Made by a program: the position numbers and the translations under genes. This document shows positions 17,619 to 26,383 of a stretch of 64,000 nt of DNA, piece after piece. Location: NCBI GenBank assembly GCA_965216155.1, contig CBDCFD010000006.1:496001-560000 (forward strand), given 5' to 3'. Source of the DNA: CATOSP01 sp965216155. Lineage in GTDB: Bacteria > Chloroflexota > Dehalococcoidia > Lucifugimonadales > UBA3495. The notes below the pieces were generated by a model. The model saw only the letters and a program-made list of their open reading frames with translations. It ran no database searches and was not told the DNA's origin. Each line of letters opens with the position of its first letter. Within the stretch, counting starts at the first letter, position 1.

Positions 17619-17680
17619 TCTTGGATTCCGGCTTAAAGCCTGCCCCGTACTGGATACGGGGGCCGGAATGACGGACGGGG
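17619..17680. repeat. Dispersed palindromic repeat (GGATTCCGG type)
   Basis: A nested imperfect palindrome: GGATTCCGGC at the left, CCCCGT and ACGGGG in the middle, and GCCGGAATGACGG at the right. A related half copy, again GGATTCCGG with CCGGAATC, is at 57321-57350. Such GATTCC...GGAATGAC units are common interspersed extragenic repeats in bacteria. Confidence 0.55.
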
Positions 17681-17718
17681 TAGTAGCGGCGTATAAGCGT
17701 CCTTGATCTACATAATCG

Positions 17719-17748
17719 AAAGACCCTGCCTCCCTGGCAGGGTCTTTT
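17719..17748 (+). terminator. Rho-independent terminator after urtA
   Basis: A perfect stem, AAAGACCCTGCC at 17719-17730 with GGCAGGGTCTTT at 17736-17747, a five-base loop and a short T-run. It stands some 190 bases after the urtA stop codon and before urtB. Confidence 0.85.
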
Positions 17749-17764
17749 AGTTCTTGGGGAATTT

Positions 17765-17862
17765 GTCTGAACTGTGATTCATGTGATTCTAGAAGTTGCC
17801 ATGATTTTCAGGACCGGCAAAATCAGCGGAATCTCCCAATCACAAAAATCAACGGTTCAGAC
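17765..17862. repeat. MITE-like inverted-repeat element
   Basis: The ends GTCTGAACTGTGATT (17765-17779) and AATCAACGGTTCAGAC (17847-17862) are imperfect inverted repeats bounding a 98-base AT-rich unit. The left-end 15-mer occurs again exactly at 63222-63236. The sequence TAAAAGGCCCTGGAC follows at 17869 and also recurs at 63511. It is probably a non-autonomous mobile repeat. Confidence 0.5.
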
Positions 17863-18010
17863 GACAATTAAAAGGCCCTGGACTCCCTGGTGGGTGGGCG
17901 TGACATTCTGCGACGGCGATAGTAAGGTATCCGGGGATTATCCGGTCAACCGCTGGCAAGTTGTTCCAACCCATCGGTCAAATTGATGAAAGACACGGCG
18001 TAACCTACAT

Positions 18011-18907
18011 ATGGAAGTTTGGGCTCTCCAACTGTTCAATGGTCTTAGCCTTAGCTCCATATTGCTTTTGATTGCTCTGGGGTTGGCGCTCTCCTTTGGG
18101 CTGATGAACGTCATCAACCTGGCCCACGGAGAGTTCATCATGGTTGGGGCGTACACCGTGTACGCCGTGCAACAGGTAGCCCACAGTCTCACCGGGGATG
18201 TTTCCCCCGGCGTGACTTTCGTTATTGCACTACCTCTCTCGTTCATCGTGGCCGGCGCGGTGGGGATGTTGGTCGAGGCGTGCCTGATCCGGTTCCTTTA
18301 CCGACGCCCGCTGGACACGTTGCTGGCAACCGTTGGTGTTGGGATATTCCTGCAGCAATTGGCCCGCTCCATCTTCGGAGCGCCCAATGTCCAGGTGGTC
18401 GCGCCTCTGTGGCTGAGTGGAGGGCTGGACCTGGGCGGCGACTTGGTGCTACCCATCAAGAGGCTGTTCATTATAGCCCTGGTTGCCGTTTGCATCTCGG
18501 GCCTTTACTGGTACATGTACCGCTCCAACCAGGGCCGCAGGACCCGCGCCGTGATGCAGAACCGCGAGATGGCCTCCAGCCTGGGAGTTTCCACCCGCCG
18601 CGTGGACAACCTGACCTTCGCGCTGGGCTCCGGGTTGGCGGGACTGGCCGGTTGCGCCCTAACGCTCATCGGACCCATCGGGCCGTCCCTGGGCACCTTC
18701 TATATCGTGGACGCTTTCATCGTTGTGATTCTGGGCGGGCTCGGTCAGGTCCCGGGAACGATCCTCGCCGCGCTGGTCATCGGGATGTTAAACACCGTAT
18801 TCGAGTTCGGCACCACGGCGGTTGTGGGCAAGGTGCTGGTCTTCGCCATGGTGATCCTCTTTTTGCAATGGCGGCCAGACGGTCTGGTCAAAGTGCGAGG
18901 TCGTTGA
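18011..18907 (+). CDS. urtB: Urea ABC transporter permease UrtB
   Basis: A 298-residue inner-membrane permease of the LivH family with about eight hydrophobic segments. Family features are GLALSFGLMNVINLAHGEF near residue 27, where the conserved NLAHGE loop is complete, the cytoplasmic coupling stretch VMQNREMASSLGVSTRRVD, and DAFIVVILGGLGQVPGT near the end. It pairs with UrtC to form the urea channel. The ATG at 18011 has no strong ribosome site. The gap of 25 bases to urtC indicates co-transcription. Confidence 0.95.
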   Translation: MEVWALQLFNGLSLSSILLLIALGLALSFGLMNVINLAHGEFIMVGAYTVYAVQQVAHSLTGDVSPGVTFVIALPLSFIVAGAVGMLVEACLIRFLYRRPLDTLLATVGVGIFLQQLARSIFGAPNVQVVAPLWLSGGLDLGGDLVLPIKRLFIIALVAVCISGLYWYMYRSNQGRRTRAVMQNREMASSLGVSTRRVDNLTFALGSGLAGLAGCALTLIGPIGPSLGTFYIVDAFIVVILGGLGQVPGTILAALVIGMLNTVFEFGTTAVVGKVLVFAMVILFLQWRPDGLVKVRGR

Positions 18908-18932
18908 CCCAGTTGCCTGATTTCTCCATCAA

Positions 18933-20090
18933 ATGGCCCATGCCACGATGACGGCGCGGCTTCCTGCAAGTTGGAACGCCCGCGTGGGTTTCTGGGCGCC
19001 GCTGTTGGTAATGTTCGCCCTGTTGCTGCTGGCGCCGCTGGTCTTGTCCGACTTCCGGCTGGGCCTGTTGGGTAAGTTCCTCACCTTTGCCATCCTTGCC
19101 GTGGCGTTGAACCTCATCTGGGGTTACGCGGGAATGTTGAGCCTGGGCCACGGGGTATTCTTCGGTCTGGGCGGCTACGCCATGGGCATGTTCATGAAGT
19201 TGGAAGCGTCCGGAGGGAAGCTGCCCGATTTTATGTTTTGGAGCGGACTGGAAAAGCTCCCACTCTTCCTGGCGCCTTTCAAACATGCCTGGTTTGCCCT
19301 GCCTATGGTGTTCATACTGCCTGCTGTATTGGCGGGCGCGCTGGGATACTTGGTATTCCGCAGCCGGATTACCGGCGTCTACTTCGCGCTCATAACCCAG
19401 GCACTCGCCTTGATCGTCAGCATCCTGTTCATCGGGCAGCAGCCCTACACCGGCGGCACCAATGGAATCACCAACTACAGCACGGTTTTCGGGTTCCAGG
19501 TATTCAGTCCGGGTACTCAGCTTGCCCTGTATTTCATCACTGTTGGTACTCTGGCATTGATCTACCTGTTGCTTCGGGTTATTGTGGATTCGCGATTCGG
19601 GCGGCTGATGATCGCCATGCGAGACGACGAAAACCGGGTGCGGTTCATGGGATACGACCCGGCTATCATCAAGACCTTGGTTTTCGCTGCGTCAGGCGGT
19701 ATATCGGGAATTGCCGGGGCGTTGTTCGTTCCCCAGGTTGGGATCATATCCCCCAGCAGCATGGGAATTCTGCAATCCATCGAGATCGCGGTCTGGGTGG
19801 CCGTGGGAGGCCGGGGAACCCTGGCCGGTCCGGTAATCGGGGCCCTCCTGGTTAACGCCGCCAAGAGCGGCTTGAGCGAGTCCTTCCCTGTGATTTGGCA
19901 ATTTTTCCTCGGTGGTCTGTTCATCAGCGCGGTATTGCTGTTCCCTTCGGGTATCATGGGGTTCTTCCGTGGTGGATTCAGCCTTGCAACCTTCAGCCGG
20001 GCGGCCGCGAGGGTCCGGGCACTGAAACAAGAAGGAATCGGAGGAGTAGTCCGACAATGGACAACGACATCCTTTCCGTGGAAGGTCTGA
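18933..20090 (+). CDS. urtC: Urea ABC transporter permease UrtC
   Basis: A 385-residue LivM-family permease. GYAGMLSLGHGVFFGLGGYA near residue 64 is the conserved first loop, and the protein has about ten hydrophobic segments. MIAMRDDENRVRFMGYDP is the coupling helix, and AVGGRGTLAGPVIGALLVN is the late conserved block. It is the UrtB partner. Its 3' end overlaps the urtD start by 34 bases. The start could also be the ATG at 18948 (MTARLPASW). Confidence 0.94.
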   Translation: MAHATMTARLPASWNARVGFWAPLLVMFALLLLAPLVLSDFRLGLLGKFLTFAILAVALNLIWGYAGMLSLGHGVFFGLGGYAMGMFMKLEASGGKLPDFMFWSGLEKLPLFLAPFKHAWFALPMVFILPAVLAGALGYLVFRSRITGVYFALITQALALIVSILFIGQQPYTGGTNGITNYSTVFGFQVFSPGTQLALYFITVGTLALIYLLLRVIVDSRFGRLMIAMRDDENRVRFMGYDPAIIKTLVFAASGGISGIAGALFVPQVGIISPSSMGILQSIEIAVWVAVGGRGTLAGPVIGALLVNAAKSGLSESFPVIWQFFLGGLFISAVLLFPSGIMGFFRGGFSLATFSRAAARVRALKQEGIGGVVRQWTTTSFPWKV

Positions 20091-20833
20091 CCGTCAGTTT
20101 TGATGGGTTCGTCGTTCTCGACAGCCTGGACTTCAACCTCTCCCGTGGCGAGTTGAGGTTTCTGATCGGCCCCAATGGCGCTGGCAAGACGACGTTGCTC
20201 GACCTCATAACGGGCAAGACCAAGCCCTCGGGGGGGAAGATCATGTTCGATGGCGATACCGACCTGACCAGACTCCGGGAACATGATCTCGTGAAGCTGG
20301 GAATCGGCCGAAAATTCCAGACCCCCAGCATTTTCGCCAGTCTGACCGTTTACGAAAACATGGAAGTTGCCGTGGGGTTTCGTCGCAATTTGGGTTCTTT
20401 GCTGCGGCGGCTGGCGGACCGCGAATCAGAGTGGATTGACGAGACGTTGGAGAAGGTGGGGCTTACCGGCCGGTCCGATACCCAGGCGGGCAACCTGTCT
20501 CACGGGGAAAAGCAGTGGCTGGAAGTGGGCATGCTGCTGGCGCAAGAACCGAAGCTGCTGCTTCTGGACGAGCCGGTGGCCGGCATGACAAGGCGGGAAC
20601 GGGAACACACGGGAGCTTTGCTTCAATCCATCGGGGAGGACCGGAGCGTATTGGTGGTTGAGCACGACATGGAATTTGTCCGCCATTTCGCCAAAACCGT
20701 CACCGTGCTCCACCAGGGCAAGGTATTGAGCGAGGGTAATATGGATACGGTGCAGAACGACCCGGAAGTCGTAAGGGCCTACTTGGGACGCACGAAGACC
20801 CGCGCCACCGCCGGGCCGGCAGATTCGGACTAA
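20057..20833 (+). CDS. urtD: Urea ABC transporter ATP-binding protein UrtD
   Basis: A 258-residue LivG-type ATPase. Walker A is GPNGAGKTT near residue 38, the signature is LSHGEKQWLE, and Walker B with the catalytic Glu is LLLLDEPVAGM. It should couple ATP hydrolysis to UrtBC-mediated urea import. The ATG at 20057 (MDNDILSVEGL) is chosen because the family starts there and a GGAGGAG site precedes it. This gives a 34-base overlap with urtC. The frame is open further upstream, inside urtC, but that is shadow sequence. Confidence 0.95.
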   Translation: MDNDILSVEGLTVSFDGFVVLDSLDFNLSRGELRFLIGPNGAGKTTLLDLITGKTKPSGGKIMFDGDTDLTRLREHDLVKLGIGRKFQTPSIFASLTVYENMEVAVGFRRNLGSLLRRLADRESEWIDETLEKVGLTGRSDTQAGNLSHGEKQWLEVGMLLAQEPKLLLLDEPVAGMTRREREHTGALLQSIGEDRSVLVVEHDMEFVRHFAKTVTVLHQGKVLSEGNMDTVQNDPEVVRAYLGRTKTRATAGPADSD

Positions 20834-20858
20834 TAACGCGGCAAACGAGATGTGATTG

Positions 20859-21560
20859 ATGCTGCTAGTTGAATCCCTATCCGTGGCCTACGGGCAGAGC
20901 CGCGTACTTTTCGACATTACGATGGATGTCCAGGACGGGCAGGTGGTCTGTCTCATGGGGCGGAACGGGGTGGGTAAGACCACCCTGCTAAAGTCCATTA
21001 TGGGATTGCTGAAGCCTCGTTCAGGCAAGGTGAGCTTTTTCGACCAAAACCTTACCAATTGGCCACCTCACAAGCGTGCCCGTTCGGGTATCGGTTACGT
21101 ACCACAGGGCCGGTTGATCTTTCCATTCCTCAGCGTGCATGAGAACCTGCTGATGGGGCTGGAGGGCAAACGGAACAACGGCTCAAGCTCGGATGACATC
21201 GAAGAGATGTACTCCCTTTTTCCGGCGCTTAAGGTGAACCCCTCCAAGAACGCCGGGACCCTGAGCGGCGGCCAACAGCAGCAGTTGGCGTTCGCCAGGG
21301 CAATGATTTGCCGGCCCAGGCTGTTGTTGTTGGACGAGCCGACCGAAGGGCTGCAACCTTCCATCGTTCAGGAGATCGAAGACCTGATCATCAGCCTGAG
21401 GGAGCGGCGGGACACCTCGATTTTGCTGGTGGAGCAGTCGCTGGACTTCGCCCTTAGTGTCGCTGACCATTGCTTCCTGATGGAGAAGGGAGAGATCGTC
21501 TTGGAGGGCCCCACCAACTCGCTGGACCATAATATGATGCGGGACTACTTGGCGGTATAA
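20859..21560 (+). CDS. urtE: Urea ABC transporter ATP-binding protein UrtE
   Basis: A 233-residue LivF-type ATPase, the second nucleotide-binding subunit of the urea importer. It carries GRNGVGKTT (Walker A) near residue 36, GYVPQGRLIFPFLSVHENL, the signature LSGGQQQQLA and Walker B LLLLDEPTEGL. The stretch LQPSIVQEIEDLI after Walker B is typical of UrtE. ATG at 20859 gives MLLVESLSVAYGQS, the usual beginning. It lies 25 bases after urtD and 86 bases before ureA, consistent with a joint transporter and urease transcript. Confidence 0.95.
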   Translation: MLLVESLSVAYGQSRVLFDITMDVQDGQVVCLMGRNGVGKTTLLKSIMGLLKPRSGKVSFFDQNLTNWPPHKRARSGIGYVPQGRLIFPFLSVHENLLMGLEGKRNNGSSSDDIEEMYSLFPALKVNPSKNAGTLSGGQQQQLAFARAMICRPRLLLLDEPTEGLQPSIVQEIEDLIISLRERRDTSILLVEQSLDFALSVADHCFLMEKGEIVLEGPTNSLDHNMMRDYLAV

Positions 21561-21646
21561 TTTGGGTGCTTCGGCGGCTGCTGGCGTGGGTCGTAGTTGA
21601 CGGAGGCGGGTTCACTTATGGTTTTTCCTGTAAATGAGGTGGCGTT

Positions 21647-21949
21647 ATGATGCTAACCCCACGAGAATCCGAGAAACTGTTGGTCTACGTGGCCGCCGAC
21701 CTGGCCCGCAAGCGCCAGGGGAGAGGTCTGAAGCTAAACGTCCCGGAGTCTGTGGCCCTGATAACGGAAGCGATTCTAGAAGGCGCACGGGATGGCAAGC
21801 CGGTTGCCGAGATCATGTCGTTAGGCCGGGAGGTGCTCCGCCGGGAAGACGTCATGGAGGGAGTGCCGGAGATAGTCACCGTGGTGCAGGTAGAGGCGAC
21901 CTTCCCGGACGGCACCAAGCTCGTGTCTTGCCACGACCCGATTGTATGA
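21647..21949 (+). CDS. ureA: Urease gamma subunit UreA
   Basis: A 100-residue gamma subunit of the three-chain bacterial urease (UreABC)3. It starts MMLTPRESEKLLVYVAADLA and ends with the usual VQVEATFPDGTKLVSCHDPI; the length is exactly that of the family. It is structural, packing against the catalytic UreC. An ATGAGGT sequence before the first ATG is a plausible ribosome site. Unusually, the next gene is not ureB but a glutamine synthetase. Confidence 0.96.
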   Translation: MMLTPRESEKLLVYVAADLARKRQGRGLKLNVPESVALITEAILEGARDGKPVAEIMSLGREVLRREDVMEGVPEIVTVVQVEATFPDGTKLVSCHDPIV

Positions 21950-22005
21950 ACGTACCGACGCCACTGTACGCCCCGGATAATCGTCTCATTTTTGGAGGCA
22001 CTTAA

Positions 22006-23343
22006 ATGGCGGAACAACAGGCTCCCAACCGTGAATACGTGCTGCAGGAAGCCAAGAAGCAGGATGTCAAGTTCGTCCGGCTCTGGTTCTCCGACATCCT
22101 GGGGAACCTGAAGGGTTTTGCCATCAAGTCTGAAGACCTGGCCGACGCCATGGAACACGGGGTCGGCTTCGACGGCTCGGCCATCGAGGGGTTCGCTCGT
22201 TCCTACGAAAACGATATGCGGGCCTTCCCCGACCCAAGCACCTTTGCGGTGCTCCCGTGGAGGCCCAGACACAACGCCGTGGCGCGGATGTTTTGCGATA
22301 TACGCCGGCCTGGAGGCGAAACGTTCCGGGGAGACCCTCGTTACGTTCTGAAGCGGAACCTTAACAAACTTGCCGACATGGGATATACCTATAATGCGGG
22401 TGTGGAGTTGGAGTTCTTTTACCTCAAGAGCTCCGAGAAGCCGGAGATCCTGGACCGGGACGGCTACTTCGACCAACTTTCCAGCCAACCCGCCAGCGAC
22501 TTAAGGCGTGACACGGTGCTCAACCTCGAGGAGATGGGCATCCCGGTCAAATACTCGCATCACGAGGCCGCCCAGAGCCAGCACGAGATAGACCTGCAAT
22601 ACACCGATGCCTTGGGGATGGCCGACAGCGTCATGACCGCCCGGCTTCTGATAAAGGAGTTGGCCCAACTCCAGGGTGTATACGCCTCCTTCATGCCCAA
22701 GCCCATATCGTCCTGCAACGGGTCTGGGATGCACATTCATCAGTCCTTGTTCCAGGGCGGCCAGAACGCCTTTTTCGACCCCGACGATGAGCATTACCTG
22801 TCGCTAACCGGGCGCAGGTTCATTGCCGGGCTTATACAGCATGCCCCGGAGATCACGCTAGTGACCAACCAGTGGGTCAACTCGTACAAACGGCTGGTCG
22901 CCGGGTTCGAGGCCCCGGTCTTCGTGTCGTGGTCCCACGTCAACCGCTCGGACCTGGTGCGGGTGCCCTCATATAAACCCGGCTACGAATCGTCGGTCCG
23001 CGTGGAGTACCGCGCGCCGGACCCGGCGTGCAACCCGTACCTGGCGTTGAGTGTAATGCTGGCCGCGGGGATGAAGGGCATTGAAGAGGAATATTCGCCG
23101 CCTCCGCCAGTGGTGGGCAACGTCTTCGAAATGTCGGCACAGCGGCGGCAGGCGCTGAACATCAGGGCTCTGCCCTCCAGCCTGGGAGAAGCCATCGCGT
23201 TGGCCGAACGAAGCGAGTTGTTGCCGGAGGTCCTGGGGGACCACCTGTACACCAGCCTGCTTCGCAACAAAGAGATCGAGTGGGAGGAATACCGCTCGAT
23301 CATCACCGACTACGAAATCGCCCGTTACCTGCCTGCTCTCTAA
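22006..23343 (+). CDS. glnA: Type I glutamine synthetase inside the urease operon
   Basis: A 445-residue cytoplasmic enzyme that joins ammonia to glutamate using ATP. GFDGSAIEGF near residues 54-63 corresponds to the FDGSSIEGF loop, ELEFFYLK carries metal-binding Glu, NGSGMHIHQSL near 238 has the conserved His, and NSYKRLVAGFEAP plus VEYRAPDPACNPYLALSVML are substrate- and ATP-site blocks. The length and lack of the 25-residue insertion fit the GSI-alpha group, not the adenylylated GSI-beta group. It sits between ureA and ureB in the same direction, with gaps of 56 and 31 bases, and has a GGAGGCACTTAA site before its ATG. The context says it assimilates the ammonia released by urease. It may be an additional copy beside a housekeeping glnA elsewhere. 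Confidence 0.93.
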   Translation: MAEQQAPNREYVLQEAKKQDVKFVRLWFSDILGNLKGFAIKSEDLADAMEHGVGFDGSAIEGFARSYENDMRAFPDPSTFAVLPWRPRHNAVARMFCDIRRPGGETFRGDPRYVLKRNLNKLADMGYTYNAGVELEFFYLKSSEKPEILDRDGYFDQLSSQPASDLRRDTVLNLEEMGIPVKYSHHEAAQSQHEIDLQYTDALGMADSVMTARLLIKELAQLQGVYASFMPKPISSCNGSGMHIHQSLFQGGQNAFFDPDDEHYLSLTGRRFIAGLIQHAPEITLVTNQWVNSYKRLVAGFEAPVFVSWSHVNRSDLVRVPSYKPGYESSVRVEYRAPDPACNPYLALSVMLAAGMKGIEEEYSPPPPVVGNVFEMSAQRRQALNIRALPSSLGEAIALAERSELLPEVLGDHLYTSLLRNKEIEWEEYRSIITDYEIARYLPAL

Positions 23344-23374
23344 AGAGGGTTTGAAGGGCGGGATGAGGTCATAA

Positions 23375-23773
23375 ATGGCGTTCGAACCCGGCCAATACTT
23401 GCTGTCATCTGCCCCGGTTGAGATCAATCGGGGCAGGCCGTCCATTCAGCTTAGCGTCGCGAACACAGGAGACCGGGCCATCCAGGTGGGGTCCCATTTC
23501 CACTTTTTTGAGGTTAACAAGGCCCTGGAGTTCGACCGTGCGGCTGCTTTCGGAATGCGGTTGGACGTGCCCGCCGGTACCGCCGTCAGGTTTGAACCAG
23601 GCGACCGCAAGGAAGTGTCCCTGGTGCCGCTGGGCGGCTCACGCAGGGTTACGGGATTGAACGGGTTGACCAACGGCAACGTGGACGCGCCATCGGTGCG
23701 AGAGCGGGCGGTCCGGCGGATGACCCAACAGGGTTTCGGCGACACGGCTGCCGGGGAGGTGTCCAATGGCTGA
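23375..23773 (+). CDS. ureB: Urease beta subunit UreB
   Basis: A 132-residue beta subunit of urease. It shows PGQYLLSSAPVEINRGRPSI, then GSHFHFFEVNKALEFDR and AVRFEPGDRKEVSLVPLGG, all standard UreB blocks. The C-terminal 25 residues beyond the beta-sandwich are a little longer than the shortest family members. Its stop overlaps the ureC start by eight bases, so UreB and UreC are probably made in step. Confidence 0.96.
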   Translation: MAFEPGQYLLSSAPVEINRGRPSIQLSVANTGDRAIQVGSHFHFFEVNKALEFDRAAAFGMRLDVPAGTAVRFEPGDRKEVSLVPLGGSRRVTGLNGLTNGNVDAPSVRERAVRRMTQQGFGDTAAGEVSNG

Positions 23774-25484
23774 GATCAGCCGTCGACAATACGTGGACCT
23801 GTACGGCCCCACCACCGGCGACCGGTTCAGGTTGGCCGATACTGCCCTCATATGCCAGGTCGAACGCGACCTGCTGACCCCCGGCGATGAGCTGGTTTTC
23901 GGTGGGGGCAAGACGGCCCGAGACGGCATGGGACAGGCTTCCGGGGTCACCAACCGCAACGGCGCCCTTGACCTGGTAATAACCAACGCCGTCATCATGG
24001 ACCCGTTGCTGGGCGTGATCAAAGCGGACATCGGCGTTCGCGGAGGCCGTATCGTTGGTGTTGGCAAGTCTGGCAACCCCGGCGTGATGGAAGGGGTCGA
24101 TCCGGAGTTGATCGTCGGCCCCGGGACCGAGATCGTTGCCGGAGAGCACCTGATCGCCACACCCGGGGGCATCGACGCCCACATTCACATGATCTCCCCG
24201 CAGCAGATCGAGCACGCCCTTTCCAACGGAATAACCACCATGTTGGGGGGCGGTACCGGCCCCGCAGAAGGGACCAGGGCCACCACCTGCACTCCTGGCG
24301 TCTGGAACATCCACCGCATGTTGGAAGCGGCGGAAGGGTTGCCGGTCAATTGGGGTCTGCTGGGCAAGGGCAATGCCAGCGAGGCGGCCCCGCTGGTGGA
24401 ACAGATAGCCGCCGGCGCCAGCGGCCTGAAGCTGCATGAAGATTGGGGCACCACCCCGGCGGCTATAGATTGCTGCCTGAATGTCGCCGACGATTATGAC
24501 GTGCCGGTGGCGATCCACACCGACACGTTGAACGAAGCCGGTTTCGTGGAAGATACCATCGCCGCTATCGCTGGCCGGACCATCCATACTTACCATACCG
24601 AAGGCGCGGGGGGAGGCCATGCGCCGGATATCATCCGCATGGCGGGCGAGCTAAACGTGCTGCCGTCCTCGACCAACCCCACCCGGCCCTACACGGTCAA
24701 TACCCTGGCTGAGCACATGGACATGTTGATGGTGTGCCACCACCTCAGCCCCAATATCCCCGAAGATGTTGCCTTCGCCGGAAGCCGCATCCGGCCGGAG
24801 ACCATGGCCGCCGAGGATGTTTTGCACGATCTGGGGGTCTTGAGCATTTACTCTTCCGATTCCCAGGCCATGGGGCGGGTTGGAGAAAACTTCACCCGGC
24901 TGTTCCAAACGGCGGACAAGATGGTGCAGATGAAAGGTAAGCTGCCTGAAGACGCCCCCGAGCACGATAACTTCCGGGTGCTGCGCTACCTGGCCAAACT
25001 GACCATCAACCCGGCGGTGGCCCACGGCATCTCCCACGTGGTCGGCTCCATCGCCCCTGGCAAGATGGCCGACATTGTCTTGTGGCCGGTTAACTCCTTC
25101 GGAGCAAAGCCCAAGATGGTAATCAAGGGCGGCATGATCAATTGGGCCGTGATGGGTGACCCCAACGGCTCAATCCCCACGGTGGAGCCGACTTTCTACC
25201 GCCCCATGTTCGGCGCCCATCCCAGGGCTACGGCCTCCACATGCGTGACATTCATATCGCGTAAAGCCCACGATCTGGGTGTGCACCGGGAATTGGGGTT
25301 GGGCCGAATAATCGAACCCGTAAAGAACTGCCGGAACGTCACGAAGCGCCAGATGGTGCGCAACGACCGCACTCCCCGGATCGAGGTTGACCCCGAGACC
25401 TATCAGGTAAGGGTGGACGGCGAACTGGCCACTGTGCCCCCCGCCGAGCGTCTAAGCCTGGCCCAGCTATATTTCCTGGTCTAA
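23766..25484 (+). CDS. ureC: Urease alpha (catalytic) subunit UreC
   Basis: A 572-residue nickel amidohydrolase that hydrolyses urea to ammonia and carbamate. All active-site residues are present with a constant +5 offset from the Klebsiella numbering: His139 and His141 (DAHIHMIS), carbamylated Lys222 and His224 (GLKLHEDWG), His251 (AIHTDTLNEAG), His277 (HTYHTEGAGGGHAPD), Asp365 (SSDSQAMGR) and flap Cys324-His325 (MVCHHLS). The enzyme should be active. Its maturation needs UreD, UreF and UreG, all encoded just downstream. About 185 bases including a short repeat separate it from ureF. Confidence 0.98.
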   Translation: MAEISRRQYVDLYGPTTGDRFRLADTALICQVERDLLTPGDELVFGGGKTARDGMGQASGVTNRNGALDLVITNAVIMDPLLGVIKADIGVRGGRIVGVGKSGNPGVMEGVDPELIVGPGTEIVAGEHLIATPGGIDAHIHMISPQQIEHALSNGITTMLGGGTGPAEGTRATTCTPGVWNIHRMLEAAEGLPVNWGLLGKGNASEAAPLVEQIAAGASGLKLHEDWGTTPAAIDCCLNVADDYDVPVAIHTDTLNEAGFVEDTIAAIAGRTIHTYHTEGAGGGHAPDIIRMAGELNVLPSSTNPTRPYTVNTLAEHMDMLMVCHHLSPNIPEDVAFAGSRIRPETMAAEDVLHDLGVLSIYSSDSQAMGRVGENFTRLFQTADKMVQMKGKLPEDAPEHDNFRVLRYLAKLTINPAVAHGISHVVGSIAPGKMADIVLWPVNSFGAKPKMVIKGGMINWAVMGDPNGSIPTVEPTFYRPMFGAHPRATASTCVTFISRKAHDLGVHRELGLGRIIEPVKNCRNVTKRQMVRNDRTPRIEVDPETYQVRVDGELATVPPAERLSLAQLYFLV

Positions 25485-25535
25485 ACCGGGGCGAAACCAC
25501 GGGCGGCCCCTTCCACTTCGAAGGAGAAGGTTAGG

Positions 25536-25559
25536 TCTGTCCTGAGCTTGCCGAAGGGA
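25536..25559. repeat. Dispersed repeat unit between ureC and ureF
   Basis: The segment TCTGTCCTGAGC followed by TTGCCGAAGGGA matches a very common interspersed bacterial repeat (CTGTCCTGAGC..GTCGAAGGA). It lies in the only sizeable gap of the ure cluster and could form a weak hairpin there. I see no coding sequence in this gap. Confidence 0.45.
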
Positions 25560-25670
25560 TGAGCGGTAAATCTCACGGCTTCGCCAGCGTCTAAGGAGCA
25601 GGAGCGCCCTTACCCTCTCCCATAGGGATAGATAACTTTCTCCAAGAGTGATTGCGGGACCTGACTGGCG

Positions 25671-26363
25671 ATGTTTGACGGACGAGCATTCCTGGCCGCT
25701 CTACAGTTGGCAGATTCTTTCTTTCCCACCGGCATGTACGCCCACTCCCACGGGCTTGAACCAATGGTCTCCCGTGGTCTGGTTACCACCGTGGCCGATG
25801 TGGAAGAATTTCTGGTAGGTCAACTCACCTGGTCTGTGCTCCCGGCTGATGGGGTTGCGTTGATGAATGCTCATTCCGCAGCGGCATCCCAGGACCTGCA
25901 TCTGCTCCAACGCATCGACCAACTCTTGTGGGCCTTGAAGCTGCCATCCGAGCTCAGGGCCGCCTCAGGCCAATTGGGTAGACGTTTGATGGCGGAAACA
26001 GGACCCTTCGGTTCTTGTCAAGTTCTTGCGGAATACTCGGCTGCGGTGTCGCGGCGCGAGACCCCCGGCAATGGAGCGGTAGCCTTGGGCATAGTAGCCA
26101 ATGCCAGCAACATATCGGCGGAACAAGCCCTCCTGGTCTTCTGCCACGGTCATGGGGTGTCGGTATTGGGTGCGGCCATGCGGCTGTTGCCCATGTCTCA
26201 CACCGACGCTCAGGCCATTCTGGGGCGGCTTCACTCCAACCTGGAGGAGACCATCGACCGGGTCCGAGGGAGGCCGTGGAAGGAAATGACTTCCTTCTCC
26301 CCCGTGCTGGACATTCTGTCCATGTCTCATGAGGCGGACGACCTGCGGCTCTTCGCCAGCTAA
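25671..26363 (+). CDS. ureF: Urease accessory protein UreF
   Basis: A 230-residue all-helical accessory protein that binds UreD and gates GTP hydrolysis by UreG during nickel insertion. Family landmarks are LQLADSFFPTGMYAHSHGLE at residues 7-26, VLAEYSAAVSRRETPGNGAVALG in the middle and LLPMSHTDAQAILGRL toward the end. Length is normal. It precedes ureG by 20 bases. Confidence 0.93.
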   Translation: MFDGRAFLAALQLADSFFPTGMYAHSHGLEPMVSRGLVTTVADVEEFLVGQLTWSVLPADGVALMNAHSAAASQDLHLLQRIDQLLWALKLPSELRAASGQLGRRLMAETGPFGSCQVLAEYSAAVSRRETPGNGAVALGIVANASNISAEQALLVFCHGHGVSVLGAAMRLLPMSHTDAQAILGRLHSNLEETIDRVRGRPWKEMTSFSPVLDILSMSHEADDLRLFAS

Positions 26364-26383
26364 CATAAAAAGAGGGAAATGCA

